NCBI GenBank assembly: GCA_001662425.1
Contig: BDDC01000354.1
Span: 1-64,000, forward strand
DNA: 64,000 nt
Direction: 5' to 3'
Source: Chlamydomonas sphaeroides
Taxonomy: Eukaryota; Chlorophyta; Chlorophyceae; Chlamydomonadales; Chlamydomonadaceae
Made by a program: the position numbers and the translations under genes. This document shows positions 47,429-59,453 of the stretch, piece by piece. The notes below the pieces were generated by a model. The model saw nothing but the letters and a program-made list of their open reading frames with translations. It did no database searches and was not told where the DNA came from. Positions within the stretch are counted from its first letter, which is position 1, and the number at the start of each line of letters is the position of its first letter.

Positions 47429-48424
47429 CTATGCGATGAACATCACGAATAGCACCAGGAACACGAGCAGCACGCCGAGCACCTTGAGCACGAGCCACCG
47501 GTTGTTCTGCAGGCCGTTCAGGTACTTCAGCAGCTGCGCCTGCGCCGCGTTGACGTTGGACAGCGTGTCCTCCACGTTCTCGTCGATGCGGATCGCGAGC
47601 TCGCCCTGCTCCGCGACCAGCTCGCTGAGCTTGTTGAAGATGGATCCCAGTTCCACGATGGTGTTCTCAACATTCCGCAACGCCTCGGCGCGGCTGGACA
47701 GATACGTGTCCTGCGGCGCCAGCAGCTGCAGCTGCTGCTGTTGCTGCGCGGTGGACGCGGCGGCGAGGAAGCTGGGCGTGGGTGTGGAGGAGGAAGCGGA
47801 GGGGCCGCCGTTGGCGGCGGAGGACGAGGCCGCGGCGCGCTGCCGCGCGAGCAGCGGCAGGCCCGCCTCCGGGTCCGTGTTGGAGCTGAACAGCTGGCGG
47901 CGCTCGCGGTGGTGTTTAAGCGAGTCGGTGCGCGCTGTGAGGACGTCGCGGAAGCTGGCTGTGGTGTCCTTGAGCCGCGTGCGCAGGTTGTCAACGACGG
48001 TGTGGCTGTGGTCCGCGACCTGCTTGTTCGCACGGTCGTCGCCGCGGTTGCGAGCAGAGAGGCGCTGCAGGTCTGCGATTGCGTCGTTGAGCGTCTTGAT
48101 GTCCTTGTTTATGATGCCCGTCAGGTCGTCGACCTCCTGCGCCGGGTCGTCAAACGCTGACGTCCGCTTGGCGAGCTGCGCCAGCTTCTGCAGCTTCAAC
48201 GACGTACGGTGGATAGCATGCCCGATGTCAGCTGCGCGCTTGGCAAACTCGCTGTGTTGGGCGGCCTTGCTGGCGGGGGCCCCCGACGGCCCGGCGGGGC
48301 CTGTGCCGTTGCTCGCCGGTGCGCTGGTACTGGGCGCGAATCCTGGCTGCCGCTGCAGCCTTTCAGCGATCGCCATGAACTCCGGTGTCCGGTCCCGCAG
48401 CGACGCGGGTTGTGGAAGCGGCAT
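47429..48424 (-). CDS. SYP3: Qa-SNARE, syntaxin-5 / SYP3 (Sed5-like)
   Basis: This intronless gene encodes 331 residues. SNAREs of this type act on Golgi membranes in ER-Golgi and intra-Golgi vesicle fusion. The N-terminus carries DRTPEFMAIAERLQ, the motif typical of syntaxin 5. Residues 55-175 form the helical Habc region (FAKRAADIGHAIHRT; DDLTGIINKDIKTLN). A linker rich in Ser, Ala and Gln at 195-238 follows. The SNARE helix spans about 241-303, with the ionic-layer glutamine Q273 in LVAEQGELAIRID. A C-terminal membrane anchor lies at 310-331. Length and architecture match the family. The first ATG was taken because the conserved N-terminal motif lies only 10 residues after it. The absence of introns is notable in an intron-dense window. 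Confidence 0.95.
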   Translation of the reverse strand: MPLPQPASLRDRTPEFMAIAERLQRQPGFAPSTSAPASNGTGPAGPSGAPASKAAQHSEFAKRAADIGHAIHRTSLKLQKLAQLAKRTSAFDDPAQEVDDLTGIINKDIKTLNDAIADLQRLSARNRGDDRANKQVADHSHTVVDNLRTRLKDTTASFRDVLTARTDSLKHHRERRQLFSSNTDPEAGLPLLARQRAAASSSAANGGPSASSSTPTPSFLAAASTAQQQQQLQLLAPQDTYLSSRAEALRNVENTIVELGSIFNKLSELVAEQGELAIRIDENVEDTLSNVNAAQAQLLKYLNGLQNNRWLVLKVLGVLLVFLVLFVMFIA

Positions 48425-49295
48425 GGCGATGATGCTCTACCGCCCACTGTCCGCCAAGCGATGGGCTGAGCTCAAGGCAGGGATGCTAGCCCAATGCTAT
48501 GCTCGCTGCCGCTGGCCACAAGCGGCACGCGACGCACAGTGAGCTGGGCCACACGTGCGCTGGCGCTGCAGAGTTGCTCGTAGCAGCACGCAATCTTATC
48601 TATGAAGCAGGTGCCAGCTGTATCATGCGAGTTGAAGCAGCAAAGCGAAGATGGCTTGATCGGCGCTGGGTGCAGCTGCAACAGCAAACCAAGACGTGTG
48701 CGGGGCAAAGACAGTGTCCTGGTACTGCTATAGGTGCGGTGAGTATGACGTTTTGGGCTCGCGGTGGTATGGGTCTAAGCGGGGTGTTTTCCCCCCATCG
48801 GGCCGGGGGGCAGGAGAAGGCCGGGGGGCAACTCCACAATTTCTGCGTGCGCCCTGTTACCTGCACAATTATCTATCACGAATATTTGACTGAGCTTTTG
48901 CATCGCTGCGTCTGCACGCGTTATCGCAGAGTTACAGCAGACGAGAGCCGCACCGATTCTTGCCTGGAAACTATTTCCGTAACGTATTTTCGCCAACAAG
49001 GCTTCCGCCGCAATCAATGGAGCGGCCTCCCGACTCACGGCGGGGAACGGCACATTCAGAGCTTTCCGGACGCAGCTGACGTTGACCCCGCGCCCAGGAG
49101 GCTGGCAAGCAGGAGGCGACGCCAGGGCGTGCGCTCGACGGCCTGTCGTGTCCTCGGGTTACGTGCGACGTTCAGCTCGGCATTTTCACATTGCGTCTTG
49201 CGACGCCTGTCGCGGCCACGGCCAGCTCGGCTCTCTGAAACGGGACCTGAAGCTCGCACCGGCGCTTCGGTTTCCTGCTCGTCACTGGCACGGCG
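48425..49295. promoter_or_regulatory. Divergent intergenic region between the SNARE and pseudokinase genes
   Basis: These 870 bases separate a minus-strand and a plus-strand gene and should contain both promoters. Long open frames cross it but show no coding features. I see no definite promoter element. Confidence 0.4.
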
Positions 49296-52200
49296 ATGGT
49301 CGCGCCCACGGCGCCCAACCAAGGCCCCACGCGGCAGGCCGCCACCGTGCGGTGTCCGCCGGGCGTGCTACGGGAACAATACAGGTGCGCACGTGCCTCC
49401 TCCGCACGCTGCGCTGCGACACTCACCACGCCCCGCAAAGACACCTCCCTGCACCTCTCCTGCATCCCCGCCCGCCATGCCTGCACCTTCACCCCGCCAG
49501 CAGCCTCAGCGACTCCCACATTACCTGCGTGTGCCTCTGTCCCCGCGCAGTCTCGCCGACTTTGACGTCACTCGCGTGTACTGCGAGGGCCCCAACTGGG
49601 GCGTCTACGCGGCGAGGTGCAGGTGGAGTGGCGAGCCCGTGGTGCTGCAGGTGTATGCAGAAGGTGCGCGCCGGATCCCGTGGCCCGCGCTGGGAACCGG
49701 ACCCAGGCGTCCGCAGGAGGCGTGCCACGGGCAGTATGCCCCCTTCCCCGGTCTTGCCAGCGAATGCCCTGGGTGTACCTGTCAGGCGCGCCCTGCGCCC
49801 CGTGCCCCCTGCCCCCTGCCCCGGGCTGGTCAGCGGCCCTGCATGGGTGCGCACGTGGTGTGCCGCGGCCTGCGGTGGGCTGGTCACAAGGGCTCCGTGC
49901 CCCGTGCCCCCTGACCCGAGCTGGGCAGCGGCCCCAGCTGGCCCCGGCCGCGGCCCCTGCCCTGAGCTGGGAGGATGCCCTTGGCGTGGGCCCCAACCCC
50001 AGCCCAGCGCCCGGCCGGGCCCGACGCTATCCCGCCTCTGTGGCCCGGAGGTGCTGCCGGTACTCCGCCTGGCGGCACGTGGGCTGGGCCACAAAGGGCC
50101 CTGGTACTGGGGCCCCCGGTGTTGGCCGCCAGACCTGCATCGCGGCCGCGCTGAGCGCCCTCTTCCCCACGTGCCCAAATTCCAGACTCCACCCCAACCC
50201 CCCCCCCCCCCCCNNNNNNNNNNNNNNNNNNNNNNNNNNNNNNNNNNNNNNNNNNNNNNNNNNNNNNNNNNNNNNNNNNNNNNNNNNNNNNNNNNNNNNN
50301 NNNNNNNNNNNNNNNNNNNNNNNNNNNNNNNNNNNNNNNNNNNNNNNNNNNNNNNNNNNNNNNNNNNNNNNNNNNNNNNNNNNNNNNNNNNNNNNNNNNN
50401 NNNNNNNNNNNNNNNNNNNNNNNNNNNNNNNNNNNNNNNNNNNNNNNNNNNNNNNNNNNNNNNNNNNNNNNNNNNNNNNNNNNNNNNNNNNNNNNNNNNN
50501 NNNNNNNNNNNNNNNNNNNNNNNNNNNNNNNNNNNNNNNNNNNNNNNNNNNNNNNNNNNNNNNNNNNNNNNNNNNNNNNNNNNNNNNNTGGCGGCGGCCC
50601 TGGGCGCCGCCCACGGCCTGGGCCACCACCCCTCGCTGCTGCCGCTGTTCGCCGTGTTCCGCGACCACGGCGCCAGCCCCGGGCCCGGCGGCCTGGCCGT
50701 GAGCCTGCCGGGCGGCGTGGCGGCGGCGGGCGGCGGGCGGGCGGACCGCGTGGTCATGGTGTACCCGGGCGGGGGCAACCAGGTGGGCCGTGGAGCAGTT
50801 GGCAGTTGGCGATTGGCGGTTGGTGGTTGCGCTCGGGTAGCTGGAGGGCCGCGGGGGGGGGAGCAGCGGGTCGTCCTGCACCTCTAGGTGCATCAGTACC
50901 GTGGGGGGGGGGGCGGCTGGCGACGAGGGCGGCCGCAGCGCCAGGGGGCGCAGCTGCAGCGCTCGTCGCGGCGGCGCCCCAGACTGTGGGCCGGCGTGCG
51001 GCCTCGTACTCCACGCTGCCCGCGGCTAGCCTACCACGCCGCCTGCCTCACCGGCCCTCCCTCCCGCTCCCCCCCGGCCCCCAGCGCCCGCTGGATGCGG
51101 CCGGCGGTGCGCCGCCGTCGCCGCTGCAGTCCTCGCCCTCCACCTCGGCCTCCGCCGCCGCCTCCGCCGCCGCCGCGCTCGCCAGCCCGCGCTCCGGCGG
51201 CTCCCAGCCCGGCACCCCCACTGCCGCCGCCGCCGCCGCCGGCCCCAACTCAGGGCCCGGCCGCGGCGGAGGCGCGCTCGCGTCGGGCCCGCCGCTGTCG
51301 GAGCGCGGCGTGGTGCGCAGCCTGCTGCAGCCGCTGTCGGAGCTGGTGGCCGTCCTGGCGCAGCACGGGCTGCGGCCAGCCTACGTGGCGGGCAGCGACG
51401 TGTGGCTGGACAGCCCCGAGGCGACGGGGCCGGGGCAGGCGCTCTTTATGGGTGAGCGGGGTTTGCTGGGGCGCTTGGGTTGATGTGGGTGTGCGGCAGC
51501 GGCGCCGGTGTCAGGGGCCAGGCAGTGCCTGGCCGCCCGCGGGCAGGCGGCCTTGTGTCGGCTACCTCCCCGCCACTCATCCCATGGCGGCTCCCTCCCC
51601 CGCGTTCCGCCCGCTCGCCGCCAGTGCCGCTGCTGTGCCACCGACGCGGCGCGGTGCCGCCGTCGGAGCTGCCGCCGGCGGCGGTGCCGTACCTGTCGCC
51701 GGCGCTGCGGGCTCAGCCGGCGGCTGCATGCGACCAGGAGCGGCAGGACGAGGGCCTGGTGCAGCGGGTGGGCCCAGCCTACGATTATGGACGTACATAT
51801 CTGTATGCGTCGTACAGTACATACGACGTATGTCATGTACCAGCAGTAGCGTGACAGGAGCGGCAGGGCGATGGTGCAAGGGCTGGGACGGTGAGGGCAC
51901 GCAGTTGTACCTCGCACCCAGCTCGCCTTGCCACGAACCCTGGCGCCTGAATCCCTCCCTTTCCTCCGGCCTCCCTCCCCGCAGTGCCTCGCCTGGTCCG
52001 CGGCCGCCCTGGCCCACACCGTGCTCCTCGGCACCCCGCCCAACGAGCGGCCCGGCCCGCGCCGCAGCCGCAGCCGCCCGCGGCTGTCCACAAGCAACAA
52101 CCCGCTGGGCCCGGGCCCCGGCTCCATCAGCATGAGCAGCTCCACCACCGCCGGCAGCTCCGGCTCCGTGCCGCAGCTGCCGCAGCTGCTCATGTCCAGC

Positions 52201-55200
52201 AGCAGCGGCACCGCCCGGACCAGCGGCCACGGCCTGGCGGCGGCGCTGTCGATGCCGCGCCTCGGCGGCGGCGGCGCCGCCGCGGCCGGCGGCGGGATGC
52301 CGTCGCTGCCGTCGCCGGTCGGCGGACGGGAGCCGGCGGAGCCGGCGGGTATCGGCAGTCCAGCGCACAGCATGGGCATGGGATCGCTGCGGCGGGTGCG
52401 ACACAGCAGCAACGGCGTGGCGCCGCTGGGCTCGTCGTCGTCGTCGGCAGCGGCGGCGGTGGCGGGCGGGCTGCCGGCCGTCGGCAGCCCGACGGGCGGA
52501 CCGGGCGGCGGCGGCGGCGGCTTGAGCGCGGTGCTTGCGCCGCTGCCGCTGTGGCTGTCGGACGAGGCGGGGGACTGGTGAGCTGGGGACGCAGGGGGCG
52601 GCGGCGCTGCGCGTGGGCGCAGGGTCTGCGCGCTGTGTGCGCTGGAGGGAGGGCTCCTGCCGTGTGGGGCTCCTGCTGCCGGCCGCGCGCGTGTCCACTC
52701 GGGCGGGCAGCGCCGTGCGGCGAGGCACTGCGGTGGCAGCCACGGGAGCATGGCAGGAGCCCTGGGTCTGGGGCCGTGCCGTCCGCGGGCCATGCGCTTG
52801 CGAAACGCGCTCGCTGAATGCCCCACTGCTGCCTCCGATCTTGGCCGTGCGTCGAGTGACGAGTGCCGCTGCCGGGGGCCCCCGCGCTGCGCTGTGCTGC
52901 AGGTTCCGCCGCGGCCTGGCTCTGGACGAGGCCAGCCGGCCGCCGCTGGGGGAGCTGCTGCGCCACGCCTGGGTCACCCGACACGCGGTGCCGCGCACCA
53001 TATCGGCGGGCGCCGCGCGGCGCGAGTCGTACGGTACGGCATGTGCGGCGACGTGTGTGCGTGTGCTGCGCGTACGGCATGTGTGCGTACGGCACGGCAT
53101 GTGCGGCGTTATGCGGCGCCCTCGGTGTGGCCCGTGCCCCTGCCCCAAACCCACACGTCCTCCCCCTCGATCGCCCCTTGCTGGTCCTGGCCCTGGCCCA
53201 GGCTCGCTGCCGCGCGAGGTGATCCCCATGATGCTGGACGTGGCTCCGATGGGCGTGTCGCGGCCGGGGCGGCAGGAGGTGGAGACCATGATGGCGGAGA
53301 TGGCGGTGAGCAGCTGCGGTTCTATCCAATCATATCCGGCCATATCACACAAGTATTGTGATTCATGTCACGAGACTGATGCCGGGTCATAGCACGAACA
53401 CCTGGGCAGCGCGCCGGACGCCAGCAGCAGTGACGCAGCAGGCAGGCAGGCAGGCGCGCGGCGGTGCAGGCAACCAGAGGGCGGCGGCGGGGAAGGGGTA
53501 GCGGCACTGGCGAGCGGCCCGTGCTGCGGCGCGCGGCAGGACCGGCAGGCCCTTGCCCTCCGCGACCGGCCTTGCTCACCAGGCCTGAGTCGTCGGTCGT
53601 GCGCTCCTGGCTTGCCGACAGCAGCATGCAGCCAGGTTCCACCCCACAGCCCCGCACCGCCCTGCCTTGACCGGTGACCCGCGTGTGCCTCCCCCGCCCC
53701 TCCGCCCCTCCGCCCCTCCGCCCCGCAGGCGGCCGAGGGCCCCAGCGCAGCGCGGCCGGCGCTGCCGTGGCAGCTGATGGAGGGGCCGCAGGAGCCGCGG
53801 CCGCCCACCGCTGCGTTGGCTGCGGCCGCGGCAGCCGAGGAGCAGGCGCAGGCGGAGGCGGAGGCGCTGGCTCAGGCAGAGGCGGAGGCGCCCACGCTGG
53901 AGCGGTACGAGGTGGCGGAGGAGCAGCGTGGCGACGGCTGCCGGGTGGTCGGTGAGCGGGGCCTGGGCCGGAGCCTAGGCCGGGGCCGGGGCCGGGTCTA
54001 CGGCAAGAAAGCGGCAAGGAGGGGTTAAAGGAGGGATCGGGTCCTGGCGTGGTTCCTTGGGTGTGGCCGTACGCTATCGTGGCCCCGCCCCGCCCCGCCA
54101 ATGCAGAGGAGGTGCGCGTCATGACGGCCAACCCGCAGCAGGCCATGGCGCGAGTGGCCAAGGCGCTGCAGGCCGCCACCCGTGCGGTGAGCACGGGACG
54201 GGGCGGGCGGCGGGCGGGCGGGCGAGCGGCGGGCGGGCGAGCGGCGGGCGGGCGGGAGCCCAGGGTGCCGCAGGGCGCTGCTGCCAGGCCGGGGTTGGGC
54301 CTGGCTGGGCATGTGGGTCGAGCGTGACTGTGCGGTCAGGATAGGACGGCCGGCGGGCGAGGCCGGGGCGGGGTTGGGCGGTGGCTGCGCTGGGTGTGCG
54401 GTTGGGATGGGACGGCCGGGGGTGGGGCCAGGGTTCGGGACCCCGACGGGGCCAAGCGGGGGGTCGGGGTCTGGAAGCGGGGCCGCGAGGCGGCACGGGG
54501 CGGCCGCCGCCAAGGCGCTGCATGCTGCATGCTGCCACGCATGCGCTGAGGCCTGCGGCGTGGTGTCTAGCGGGGAGTGGGCCTGTGGTGGGGTTGGTCT
54601 GGAGCCGGCCGGCGCGGGGTGGGGCTTGAGTCAGGAGCCGGCGCCGCGACCGCGACCGCGGCCCGCCGCGTTCAAGCGCGTGTCTGGTTCTGCGGGCCGC
54701 CGGCGCCCATGCGGTCCCTGGCATCCGGGTCTAGGGCCCCGGGGGCCGGAAGCGGCGGGCCGGACCCGCACCTACCTCTGCCTCTGCCCATGCGCCCGCC
54801 GTACTCCGTCTGCTAGGCCCCCGCCGGCCCATATGCATACCCTAAGCACACACCCGCCTCGGCTGCAACCGCAAGCGTGCCCTTTGGCCCCCTGCATTGC
54901 GCTGGCTACGGTATCCCCAACTCGCCTTCCTTACGGCTCATCGCCCACCGCCCACCGCCACAGGTGCCTCCCTCGCGGCAGGCCGCCGCCGCCAGCGGCG
55001 CCGGCAACTGGGTCACCTCCAACGCCCGCGCCGCCACCTTCGACGACTACGCCCGCCTTATGCAGCGGCAGCGGCAGGTGAGCAGCGCCTCGCGCTGGCC
55101 GTAGCACTGCAGCATATCATGAGATGCACACGCAGCGATGATTGATTCTGTACAAGCGCGGCCCGTCCCTCGCCCGCTTGCGGCCCTGGCGACCTGCCCG

Positions 55201-55489
55201 ATCGGCCAGTATGGTGGCTGATGCCTGACCTCAACTTCAATACCTGCCTGCCTCGTCGCCGCAGGGTCGCGGCGCGCGCGCCCCCGGCTCCGCCGGGCCC
55301 ACCGCGCCGCCCCGGCCGACCGCCGCCTCCCTGGCCGCACACGTCCTGGCCGTGGCCGACCCCCGCGGCACCGGCGTGCTGCCGCCGCCGCCGCTGGCCG
55401 CAGCCGCAGCCGCGGCGGCGGCGGCGCGGCAGCAGCCCACGGCGGGCAAGGCGCAGCTAACGCCCGTGAAGCCGACCTCTGGGAGATGA
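49296..55489 (+). CDS. Predicted pseudokinase (kinase fold without visible catalytic motifs), one exon partly in a gap
   Basis: Exons: 49296-49384, 49551-49650, an exon lost in the N gap with its end at 50782, 51085-51451, 51625-51767, 51985-52577, 52903-53033, 53202-53305, 53729-53951, 54107-54186, 54964-55077 and 55265-55489. All visible junctions agree in phase. The N-lobe begins LADFDVTRVYCEGPNWGVYA and ARCRWSGEPVVLQ, with Q63 where kinases have the ATP-binding lysine. After the gap come HHPSLLPLFAVFRD and the helix ERGVVRSLLQPLSELVAVL. The catalytic loop position reads LRPAYVAGSDVWLD, without HRD or the usual Asn. No DFG is present. WSAAALAHTVLLGTPP and LALDEASRPPLGELLRHAW match the kinase alpha-F region and the C-lobe end. 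The tail is Ala- and Gln-rich. A pseudoenzyme scaffold is the best reading; the family and partner are unknown. Confidence 0.72.
50214..50588. other. Assembly gap, 375 N
   Basis: The gap follows a poly-C run and hides part of an exon of the pseudokinase gene, including the region expected to carry the alpha-C glutamate. Confidence 1.
54196..54256. repeat. GGGCGGGCGAGCGGC-type tandem repeat in an intron
   Basis: Three to four copies of a 15-base unit occur just inside the intron after 54186 of the pseudokinase gene. Confidence 0.75.
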
Positions 55490-56564
55490 GAGGAGGCGAG
55501 GCGCGCTGGCTGGGCCAGGCTGGGCCTGGCAAGTGCCGGGTGCGGCCCGTGGCCACGTGTTTTCCTGAGCACGCCACGGCCGCGGCGCCACGGCGAGGAC
55601 CGTGGCGCCCTTGGTTGCTGTTTCGGCAGAGCCGCGCGGGTGGCTGCAACGCCCGTGCCGGGGCCAGGCCGGGGGCCTGGGCGCGCCCGCTGGTCGGCCT
55701 GGGCGGGCGCTGGTCCGGGCATGCGGGTCCCGGCGGGCGCCGTGGCAGACCCAAGGATGGCTCGAGTGCCGTGCGGCCCTCACCTCACCGGGGTTATGCT
55801 CGGGCGGCAGGGCCTGACGCGGGCTGGCCCGGTGGGCTGCTTGGGTCGCCGCGCAACCCCGCGGCGGGGCCCGCCTTCGCGGCGCAGGCGAGGGACCGCT
55901 GCGCCTTTGCGAGGCAGGCCCCGGCGTGCACTGGCTGGTGCCACCCACGGCCTGCGGCGCCAGGGGCCAGCCGTGTCCTTGTCGTGGGTGCGACTGGAGG
56001 TGGGTGGCCCGTCGCCGCGAGGGCGACGAGCAGCATGGGGGCTCGCGCCGGCAATCAACGCGTGCAGCGCGCAAGGCCGCGCTGCACCGCTGGCGGTGGC
56101 CTGGTGGCAGGCTGCGCCAGGGCAGGCCGCTGCCGCTCGGTGGCGCCGGTGGGGCGGCCCTGGGGCTCGGCTCGCTGCGTGCTGGTTGGCAGATGCTCGC
56201 TTGACCGCAGGCAGGCCAGCGGTGTCGTTGGTGGCATGTGCAGCTCGCTGGCTGTGCACTGGAATGCGCGCGCGCGTGACTGTGTAGGCGGGGCTAGCTA
56301 GGCGTGAGCCGCACTGGCCCTGGCCGCGTGACGGGCGCAGGGCGCCACCGGTGGCGCTGTACATGAAGCGTAGGTCAGGCCGCCGGTCAGGCGACAGGCG
56401 CCGCACGTGTCAGCCGGTGCCAGGCCCGGGCCGCGTGCCGGGGAGCCGCCCCGGGCGCTGACTGTGTGGGCGTGGCTAGGAGCGGGAGGTCGGATGACGG
56501 CCACGAGACGGGTGTGCCGGTGGGCTGTGCGCTGCACACATGTGTGACATAAGCATGAAATAGC

Positions 56565-56620
56565 CGCGGCTGGGCCCGGGCCGCGGCTGGGCCCGGGCCG
56601 CGGCTGGGCCCGGGCCGCGT
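56565..56620. repeat. 17-bp self-complementary unit, three tandem copies
   Basis: CCGCGGCTGGGCCCGGG is repeated three times. It contains the palindromes CCGCGG and GGGCCC/CCCGGG, so both strands can fold into hairpins. Confidence 0.85.
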
Positions 56621-58789
56621 GCCATTTGCGGGCTGCCGCCCGGCGGCGCTGCGCGCCGCACGGCTGGCAGGTGCATGCACAGTGAGAGGTGGGGTGCAGG
56701 GAACGACGAGTGCCTCTGCCGCTCCAGGCTCAGACGGGCCGGCACTGCTGACTGCATCGCATCGCAGCGCTGCAAAGCACTTGCGGTTGGTGGGGGGGGC
56801 ACTGCGTGAGGGAGCTGGCTCTGCGACGCAGAGTTGCGTGTTCGCTTATATGTCAGCGTAACACGCACCGCGCGGCAGGCTGCGACGCTGAGCTGACCAG
56901 GAAACGTGGGGTGGGGTGGGATGGGGGTGGGGCAAGGGGGGCCCACTGGCTGCGATGTTGAACTCTGTATGTGTGTGTGTTGGGGGGGAACAGGGAAGGG
57001 GGCTGCGTGGACGCCTTCTGCGCCTAGGCCGTACGTGCGCAGCTCGCGCGAGCCCGTATGCAGCAGCTGGGCGAGGGCGGCGCGGCCCAGGAGGCCCTCC
57101 TGGCGCGGCCTGGGGACGGCATGCGCGGCTGGCTGCAGCTGCGCATGCGGCACTCCGTGGTGCCTTATGCGGCGTGTTTGTTGGCGGGACGTGGAAAAAA
57201 GCTGCTGCTGCTGCGTACGTGCGTGCGTGCGTGCATGCGTGCGCGGTGGGAGACTCCGGCATGCGGGGCTGCAAGGGCCTCGGGGGCCGCTGCGACGCGG
57301 CCAGCCGGGCGGGGCGCCACTGCGCACCCTCACGCGCGCCCTCGGAACTCCACGCTGGCTGCTGCTGTACTGAAGTTTCACCGCTGCCGCGATTTGCCGT
57401 ACTGCCATACTGTCTCTGCAATCCACTCGTGAGCGCCCAACACGCCAGAGCGCACGGCTGACAGGGCCGCGCGGGCGACGGCCGCCACCCCCTCCTGTAG
57501 CGTAGATCATTACGAGCGCCCCGGCCCGGCGCACGCTTGTTTTGGCACGAGGGGTCGGCTGCGTCAATCAAAGCCGTCGCTGCGGCCAGCCGGTGTTGCA
57601 AGGCAGGGTTTGTCAAGCAAGCGAATCGTCCGGTGCATCCATCGCATCATTAGGGTTGCGGCCTTCACGCAACGTCCCTCACGACGACTGAACCCCGCGT
57701 CGCAGCAGGCGCGCGATGCGGCGGCATCGCCATTGGCTCGGCTGCGCCGCCGGGTGTACGGGCTTGCTGGCTGTACGGCTAGCCACTCAGCTCACGAGCC
57801 CCTACCCGGTCTCCTGAGCCCGCGGCACTTCGGTGCACAGCTGTACCTGGAGGCCCCGGCTGCACTGCAGCAACTCTAAAAACCGACGAACTCGAGATCC
57901 GCACCTGTACCGCAATCCTGCGACCCCGAAAAATTATCCATAGCCGCTGCGACGGGGGGCCTAGCAGGCGAACAAGCATGCAGGGGGAGAGTAGTCACGC
58001 GCTAGCCACGCAACGGCACGCAGCAGCCAGTGGCGCGTTGGCTCCGGGCGCAGGCTGGCGCCCGCACTGCTCGGACCAGAGCGCTGCCTTCACAAGAGCG
58101 TCACCCAGTGGCCCCTGTGCGCGCAAGCCTGGATAGCCTATTGCACTTGACGGGGCGCCAGACCACATTCTTAAAAGCAAAGCCGAAGGCCGCCACGGCC
58201 CCCAGCCCGCATGACAGATCATTCCTGCGCGCTTCCTCGCACCACGTAGTGGCCGCCTCACGTCAGCCTCCCATGCATGCACCCGGCAACAGAAAGCACC
58301 CGGCTAGCCCAGCGCCCTCGCTCAGACCTCGGCCGGCAGGGCACGACGACCGGCCTAGCGCCGCACACAGCGGGCTCTCCAACACGGGGCGGCACGCCGG
58401 CCACATAGATAAGCACCTTCGGTTTACTGTCAGCACCTGAGAATAAGCTACTCATGATCCAGGTAGCTCTCGCCGCCCTCACCTCACACGCAACATGACA
58501 ACTTGTGTTCAGTTGTTTGTTCCTGACAGTCCCGGCAGTCCCCAGCCCCCTTGCACCGCGGCTTGCGGCCGCCCCCCCCACAACTAACAACAGAGCAACG
58601 ACACCCCAACCCTCCTGTAACAGTGCACGCTAGTCTGCTAGATGTGAAAAACAACATGTGGGTGAAGGCGCGGACCTGCTCCCCATCCGGACCCAGCCAC
58701 ACACGGTATTGGCGCCCGCCCGATAGCCACATCCGAGCCAACAACTAACGCTATTCGTCGCCCCAGTGGTTCATGCAGCTGGGGCTGAG

Positions 58790-59105
58790 CCCAGCCTGGG
58801 CCGCCAGCCCGGGATGCCAGCCCGGGCCCCGAGCCCGGGGGAGCGGCGCGCGATGCCAGCCCCCGGACGCCAACCTTGGACGTCGGCCCAGTACCGGAGC
58901 CGGGGGCGCCAGCCCGGGCCCCGACACCAGCGCGGGACCCGAGCCTGGGATCCGAGCCGGGGGCCCAAGTCCGGGGCCCATGCCTGATTCGTCAGCCCGG
59001 GGCGCGAGCAAGGGACGCCAGGCTGGGATGCCAGCCCTAGGACGCCAGCGCGGGACTCGAGCCTTAGGCCCAAGCCTGGCACCAAGCCTCGCACCACGCC
59101 TGGTA
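58790..59105. repeat. Degenerate minisatellite, GCCAGCCCGGG core
   Basis: About 20 imperfect units of roughly 15 bases, built around GCCAGCCCGGG and GAGCCxGGG, fill this stretch. Both strands stay open through it, giving long repetitive frames that should not be taken as genes. Confidence 0.75.
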
Positions 59106-59453
59106 CGCCCCACACAAACGATGCCGTGTGCTTGCTCGACCAGCAGTATCAACTAGCTGTACGCCCGCTCTCCTGCCGTACACGGATCATGCGCTGCTAG
59201 TACTCATTGCTTCCCATAGTCCTCGCAGCTGGCGTCCGCAAGGTCGACGAAGCCGTCGCTGCATGCGGCGTGGCGGGGGCCGTGGGCGGCAGAGTCAGGA
59301 AGAAGCAGGGCATGGCGCCTTCACCCAGCCCGACACGGAGGGAGGCCAGCAGCCAGCAGTAGCAAGCGCTGCAAGCGTGGATGGGCACAGCGAGCACAAC
59401 GCATGCTTTTCACTGGCACGTTCCCCTGAGAGACGTGACTAACGTGCCAAAGC

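Larger units (their letters stand above)
55490..59453. other. Gene-poor stretch between convergent genes
   Basis: No gene can be built in these 4 kb. One plus-strand segment at about 57040-57185 reads as MQQLGEGGAAQEALLARPGD followed by GMRGWLQLRMRHSVVPY and could be an orphan exon. A (GT)n/GCGTGCGTGC run lies at 57215-57245. The remainder is GC-rich with many spurious open frames. Confidence 0.4.

Noticed and set aside
48499..49914. 471-residue plus-strand open frame
   Set aside because: Only the segment 49551-49650 is an exon of the pseudokinase gene. The rest crosses intron splice sites and promoter sequence.
58771..59156. Long open frames on both strands (114-133 residues)
   Set aside because: They lie within a degenerate GCCAGCCCGGG minisatellite and read as Gly/Pro/Arg repeats with no domain.
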